Source: a bacterium | Lineage (GTDB): Bacteria; UBP14; UBA6098; B30-G16 | DNA: 36,734 nt | Assembly: GCA_021162205.1 (NCBI GenBank) | Contig: JAGGZE010000044.1 | Coordinates: 1 to 36,734, forward strand | Direction: 5' to 3' | Part shown: positions 32,925 to 36,734 of the stretch, piece by piece | Layout: the number at the start of each line of letters is the position of its first letter | How positions within the stretch are numbered: the first letter of the stretch is position 1 | Made by a program: the position numbers and the translations under genes | The notes under the pieces: model-generated | What the model was told of the DNA's origin: nothing | Database searches by the model: none | The model's input: the letters and a program-made list of their open reading frames with translations, nothing else

Positions 32925-34262
32925 ATGGAAAAAGTTCTAATTGCAAATAGAGGCGAAATTGCCTTGCGGGTGATTCGCGCCTGTATCGAACTCGGGATTA
33001 AGACAGTTGCGGTATATTCCGAAGCCGACCGCGATAGTCTTCACACCTGGCTTGCCGATGAGGATATTTGTATCGGGAAAGCTCGTGCAACCGAATCGTA
33101 TCTCGACCCGAGAAGAATAATTTCTGCGGCGGTTGTTACCGGTGCCGATGCTATACATCCCGGTTATGGTTTTCTCGCCGAGAATGCAGATTTCGCCGAG
33201 ATGTGCGAGGAACACGGTATAACATTTATCGGACCAACTGCCGAACAAATCCGTTCGATGGGCGATAAGGCACAGGCGAAAAAATTGATGCGGGAAGCCG
33301 ATGTTCCGACAACTCCTGGCAGCGAAGGTCTTGTCGAGGAACTCGACGATGCGATTCAGATTACGAAGGAAATCGGCTATCCTGTGATAATCAAAGCCAC
33401 AGCGGGCGGTGGCGGCAAGGGAATGCGTATCGCAAACGATGAAAACGAGTTGATTAAAAATTTCGAGATGGCTCGTGTCGAAGCCGGTGCGGCATTTGGA
33501 AATTCGGGTGTGTATATCGAAAAATTCATCGTGAATCCACATCATATCGAGGTGCAGCTGCTCGGCGATGGACAGGGCAATGTAATTCATCTCGGTGAGC
33601 GCGATTGCTCCATTCAGCGAAGACATCAGAAGTTAATCGAGGAATCGCCATCTCCGATTGTAGATGATGAGTTGCGAGCGAAGCTCGGTAATGCTGCGGT
33701 TTTGGGAGCAAAGAAAATAAATTACCGCGGTGCAGGCACAATCGAGTTTCTTGTCGATGATGATAAAAATTTCTACTTTATGGAGATGAATACGAGAATT
33801 CAAGTCGAACATCCTGTCAGCGAGATGATTAGCGAAATCGACCTTGTGAAAGAGCAGTTGCGAGTGGCGAGCGGTCAGAAATTGCGGTTCACTCAAAATG
33901 ATATTCATTTCCGTGGGCACGCTATCGAGACCAGAATCAATGCGGAAAACCCATTTGATAATTTTATGCCATCTCCTGGTAAAATCACGAGTTTCCATAT
34001 CCCCGGCGGACTCGGTGTCCGTGTCGATACTCATGCCTATGCCGGGTATATTATTCCACCGTATTACGATTCGATGATTGCGAAACTTATAGTCTGGGGC
34101 GAAGACCGAGCCGAGGCAATCGCTCGAATGCAAAGAGCATTGCAGGAATTCATTGTCGAGGGAATAAAAACCACTATTCCATTCCATCAAAAAGTTATGC
34201 AGGACAAAAGATTTAGAGATGGCAAATTCGACACGGGATTTTTAGACGATTTTGAACTATAA
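32925..34262 (+). CDS. accC: biotin carboxylase subunit
   Basis: A 445-residue cytoplasmic ATP-grasp enzyme that carboxylates biotin with bicarbonate and ATP. Features: [16 protein letters not shown] at the N-terminus, [10 protein letters not shown], a glycine-rich ATP loop at about 158-170 (TAGGGGKGM), [17 protein letters not shown], and catalytic [12 protein letters not shown] with E287, N289 and R291. The length equals the usual AccC. GAAGGAG precedes the ATG. accB, normally adjacent, is absent. It may serve acetyl-CoA carboxylase or another biotin carboxylase (pyruvate or propionyl). The divergent region 32735-32924 shared with hicBA holds a possible promoter (TTCAAA 32878, TAAAAT 32900) and an inverted repeat GAGTA-A-TACTC (32842-32852). 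Confidence 0.93.
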   Translation: MEKVLIANRGEIALRVIRACIELGIKTVAVYSEADRDSLHTWLADEDICIGKARATESYLDPRRIISAAVVTGADAIHPGYGFLAENADFAEMCEEHGITFIGPTAEQIRSMGDKAQAKKLMREADVPTTPGSEGLVEELDDAIQITKEIGYPVIIKATAGGGGKGMRIANDENELIKNFEMARVEAGAAFGNSGVYIEKFIVNPHHIEVQLLGDGQGNVIHLGERDCSIQRRHQKLIEESPSPIVDDELRAKLGNAAVLGAKKINYRGAGTIEFLVDDDKNFYFMEMNTRIQVEHPVSEMISEIDLVKEQLRVASGQKLRFTQNDIHFRGHAIETRINAENPFDNFMPSPGKITSFHIPGGLGVRVDTHAYAGYIIPPYYDSMIAKLIVWGEDRAEAIARMQRALQEFIVEGIKTTIPFHQKVMQDKRFRDGKFDTGFLDDFEL

Positions 34263-34283
34263 TTGCTTATACTAAAAAATATT

Positions 34284-35258
34284 ATGGCAGATTGGCATAG
34301 TAAAATTTCTAAATTATTCACGGCGGACCTTCACTGCGATGCGTTGTCATCGGTTAAAAATGGTGCCGTTTTAGCTGGACGACGCACAAAAGGTCATTTC
34401 GATTTGGTCAGAATGGCCGAGGGTGGAATATGGGCTGAAATCCTGTCGATTTTCGTTCATCCCAAATGGATACCCAAAATATTCTGGTGGCGAGCCGTTC
34501 TCAAACAAATTGTTCGGCTGGAACAATTTATCGAAGCGGGTGATGGCAAAGTTAAATTGGCTCGTTCTCCCGCAGATTTAATCGATAATTTTAATAATGA
34601 CATTCGCTCGGTTATTCTTGAAATCGAGGGTTTGCATTCAATCGAACAAAATCCCGATAAATTGGTTGAATTATGGGATATGGGAGTTAGAATTTTCACT
34701 TTGACCTGGAATAATTCGAATCGATTTGCACATTCGGCGGTGGAAAATCAGGATGCTGGACTTACCGACGATGGCAGAGCGATTGCGAGAAAAATTACCG
34801 AACTCGGCGGGATAGTCGACCTGTCACATTCATCCGACCAGACATTTTACGATATACTAAATTTAGGAATTGTTCCGATGCTATCACATTCCTGTGTGCG
34901 TAAATTGAAAAATTCATCTCGCAATGCCACAGATGATATGATTCAAAAACTCGGCGAGGTCGGTGGAATTATCGGAATAAATTTTTTTGCTGGATTTCTT
35001 TCGACAAAGAGTTATTCTAATGTTTCGAGTGAGGATATTGTTCGGCATATAGTTGAGATTATCGATATTGCAGGGGAAAATGTTTCAGCGATGGGTTCAG
35101 ATTTCGATGGTGTCAGTTATTTACCGAACGATATTGCCGATGCTGGTTCGTTCTATAAAATAGCTGAAACTATGGAACAGCATGATATTGAATTCGATAC
35201 AATCGAGAAAGTAATGGGTAATAATTTTTTAAATTATTGGATAGCAAGGAGCAAATAA
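34284..35258 (+). CDS. M19-family (membrane) dipeptidase
   Basis: 324 residues from the ATG at 34284; a TTG at 34263, directly after the accC stop, would add seven residues, and neither has a clear ribosome site. Zinc-site motifs of renal-dipeptidase-type enzymes: DLHCD (H17, D19), LEIEGLHS (E115), DLSHS (H182) and LSHS (H202), plus GSDFDG near the end. The family cleaves dipeptides, including D-amino-acid forms. No signal peptide is seen, so it is likely cytoplasmic, acting on peptides from wall recycling or diet. It is followed with a one-base overlap by the methyltransferase gene, so the accC to methyltransferase stretch reads as one operon. Confidence 0.88.
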   Translation: MADWHSKISKLFTADLHCDALSSVKNGAVLAGRRTKGHFDLVRMAEGGIWAEILSIFVHPKWIPKIFWWRAVLKQIVRLEQFIEAGDGKVKLARSPADLIDNFNNDIRSVILEIEGLHSIEQNPDKLVELWDMGVRIFTLTWNNSNRFAHSAVENQDAGLTDDGRAIARKITELGGIVDLSHSSDQTFYDILNLGIVPMLSHSCVRKLKNSSRNATDDMIQKLGEVGGIIGINFFAGFLSTKSYSNVSSEDIVRHIVEIIDIAGENVSAMGSDFDGVSYLPNDIADAGSFYKIAETMEQHDIEFDTIEKVMGNNFLNYWIARSK

Positions 35259-35776
35259 TGAAAACATTCGCACTCGACAGAAAATATATTATCGCATATT
35301 GGGTTACACTTGCGACATATATCGTTGCGTTTACTATAATGATATTGACAATCGGGTATTCGTATAATCAGTCGTTTGAAAATCCGTGGATAAGAAGAAT
35401 CGGCTTGTTAATTTTTCTATTCGGATGGCTTGTCTGGTATCTCGGCAGGAAAAAACTCGGTCCCGATAGCGTGGATATCGACCCACTCGGCAGTATTTCA
35501 CGGAAGATGCTTTATCCATCGCATAAAAATATTCATATAAAACCACCGAAAGTTATAAATAATGGAATTTATAGTATAACCCGTCATCCACAGTATTGGG
35601 GCACGGTTCTTTTCTATATCGGTCTGTCGATTGCGCTTGCCTCGATACCAGCGCTGGTATTTTCGGTATTATTTGTTCTTCCAGCACATATCTGGCGTGC
35701 AGCGGTCGAGGAAAAAATGCTTATGGATTTATTTGGCGAAAAATATATAGATTACAAAGAAAAAGTTAAGCATTAA
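35258..35776 (+). CDS. ICMT/PEMT-like membrane methyltransferase
   Basis: 172 residues from the ATG at 35258, which shares one base with the previous stop (TAATG) and has AAGGAG at 35246-35251. A TTG further upstream has no such site. There are about four transmembrane helices. The C-terminal half carries the family pattern NGIYSITRHPQYWG (compare G-x-Y-x-x-x-R-H-P-x-Y-x-G) and EEKMLMDLFGEKYIDYKEKV, both typical of isoprenylcysteine carboxyl methyltransferase-like proteins that use SAM at the membrane. Bacterial members act on lipids or unknown small substrates; the substrate cannot be inferred here. Confidence 0.82.
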   Translation: MKTFALDRKYIIAYWVTLATYIVAFTIMILTIGYSYNQSFENPWIRRIGLLIFLFGWLVWYLGRKKLGPDSVDIDPLGSISRKMLYPSHKNIHIKPPKVINNGIYSITRHPQYWGTVLFYIGLSIALASIPALVFSVLFVLPAHIWRAAVEEKMLMDLFGEKYIDYKEKVKH

Positions 35777-35907
35777 TTTAAATTATATACTATTATACTA
35801 TAACTGAAAAAGAGAGAACATAAAGCCGATGTCGGATTTGAAATTACGGCAGATATACTAAAATATTGTTATTAGAAATCAGAATGGGGATGCTCAATAA
35901 ATTATAT

Positions 35908-36734
35908 TTATCTCGCTATAGTAATTGTTCCTTCACATACGATTTCCCCATCGACTTCGATTACATATATATATAATCCTTGTGGCAAACTTCGCTTATT
36001 TTCATCCAATCCGTCCCAGCGTGATAATTCCTTGGCTCGAGCACCTGTCTGCACTACAATTTTACGAACACAGATTCCAAAAATATCGTAAATATATATA
36101 TGTCCAACTTCATATACTAATCCAGGGAATGTGAATCGACAACAATCGTTTTGTTCGTCATTGTTCGGTGTAAACGGATTGGGCATTCTATAACAACCCG
36201 AACCTGGAATTAAAAAGAATCGCCAGAAATATGTTGCACAGTTCGGGGAACATATATCGGGTGAATCGCATACGGTTAATATAACATATATAGTATCGCC
36301 GGGATAGTATTTTATACCAATATCATCGGGTGATAAAGTCAGTATATTGCCCGTTATGTCGAAATCTGAAAAGGGATAGTATGTCCCTTTAATATAATTA
36401 CAGTAGATTCTGGCAGAACCCCTGCAATATTATCATCCAGTCCAATCGAAATAGGATGTTCGAGGTCGTAAATATAAACAGGCACATAAGTATTGATAAT
36501 AGATGTATCCATCGGCTCGCCTATAGGTGGGTCGAACATATATGCCGTAGGAGGGTCTATATCGAATATCGCAGAATATATAGAATCGAATGTATTGCCA
36601 CAATCATCCTGCAAATGCAGTTGAAAAAAATGCCATCCGCTATGCCAATATCCCGAATCGGGTTGAAATTGGAGCAGCGATTCGGCGGGGTCGAAATATA
36701 GTTCTGTCGAATCGAGTGTATATGTATCGACACT
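35908..36734 (-). pseudogene. 3' part of a large surface protein, frameshifted, runs off the window
   Basis: From 36734 the minus strand is open in phase (SVDTYTLDSTELYFDPAE...) through Ig-like text (IYDLEHPISIGLDD, PESTVIILKG) to a stop at 36354. A shift of -1 at 36384-36390 (A AAG GGA) restores sense at once: after LKG comes TYYPFSDFDITGN, then LTLSPDDIGIKYYPGD, and the frame runs to the TAA at 35908. The C-terminus is a gliding/FlgD-like sorting domain: PNPFTPNNDEQND, IYIYDIFGICVRK, RWDGLDENKRSLPQGLYIYVI split by loops. The style matches the fragment at 31836-32195. The 5' end lies outside the window. Whether the shift is programmed, a mutation or an assembly error is open. Confidence 0.75.

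Noticed and set aside
32937-33626. 229-codon open frame antisense to accC
   Set aside because: It lies wholly opposite a well-supported biotin carboxylase gene, has no recognisable domain and a shadow-like composition.

Overview
The window is AT-rich DNA from a Gram-negative bacterium, most likely a candidate lineage of the FCB (Fibrobacterota-Chlorobiota-Bacteroidota) side of the tree. The evidence is the density of exported proteins with Por/FlgD-type C-terminal sorting domains (PNPFN motifs), PorV/PorQ-like outer-membrane proteins, many lipoboxes and signal peptides, and repeated Ig-like surface proteins. I cannot fix the phylum from sequence alone. Unlike typical Bacteroidota, most genes carry strong Shine-Dalgarno sequences. 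No rRNA, tRNA, CRISPR array or intact insertion sequence was seen.

Layout. Bases 1-317 hold an array of three hairpins and an AT-rich leader. Bases 318-3003 encode an exported, degenerate MEMO-AMMECR1 fusion that overlaps a MepM-like M23 lipoprotein. Bases 3101-11259 encode two very large Ig/FN3-type surface proteins with C-terminal sorting or FlgD-like domains. Bases 11408-21754 hold the most interesting block: a PorV-like barrel fused to a TPR domain, a membrane-anchored FN3 protein, an ExbB/TolQ-like channel with the same FN3 domain at its periplasmic N-terminus, two ExbD/TolR-like proteins, a lipoprotein with a TonB-like C-terminal domain, a 1108-residue TPR-PEGA-NHL protein and another TPR protein. 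Together they look like an uncharacterised proton-driven envelope machine. Its parts resemble Tol-Pal (motor, TonB/TolA-like domain, beta-propeller, TPR protein) and the one-ExbB, two-ExbD stoichiometry of the Myxococcus Agl motor. An SbcD-like nuclease gene overlaps its end.

Bases 22983-26631 encode a lipoprotein with a SUMF1-type domain lacking the catalytic cysteines, a small beta-barrel and an exported M14 carboxypeptidase, closed by a good terminator at 26714-26738. Bases 26815-31827 encode a class I/II aminotransferase, UMP kinase, a PorQ-like protein and a second M23 peptidase. Bases 31836-32815 on the minus strand look like a decaying accessory patch: a surface-protein remnant, hicA, a hicB with no normal start codon and a probable frameshift, a tiny membrane ORF and a duplicated promoter. 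Bases 32925-35776 encode biotin carboxylase, an M19 dipeptidase and an ICMT-like membrane methyltransferase. Bases 35908-36734 (minus) hold the 3' end of another large surface protein with an internal frameshift; it runs off the window.
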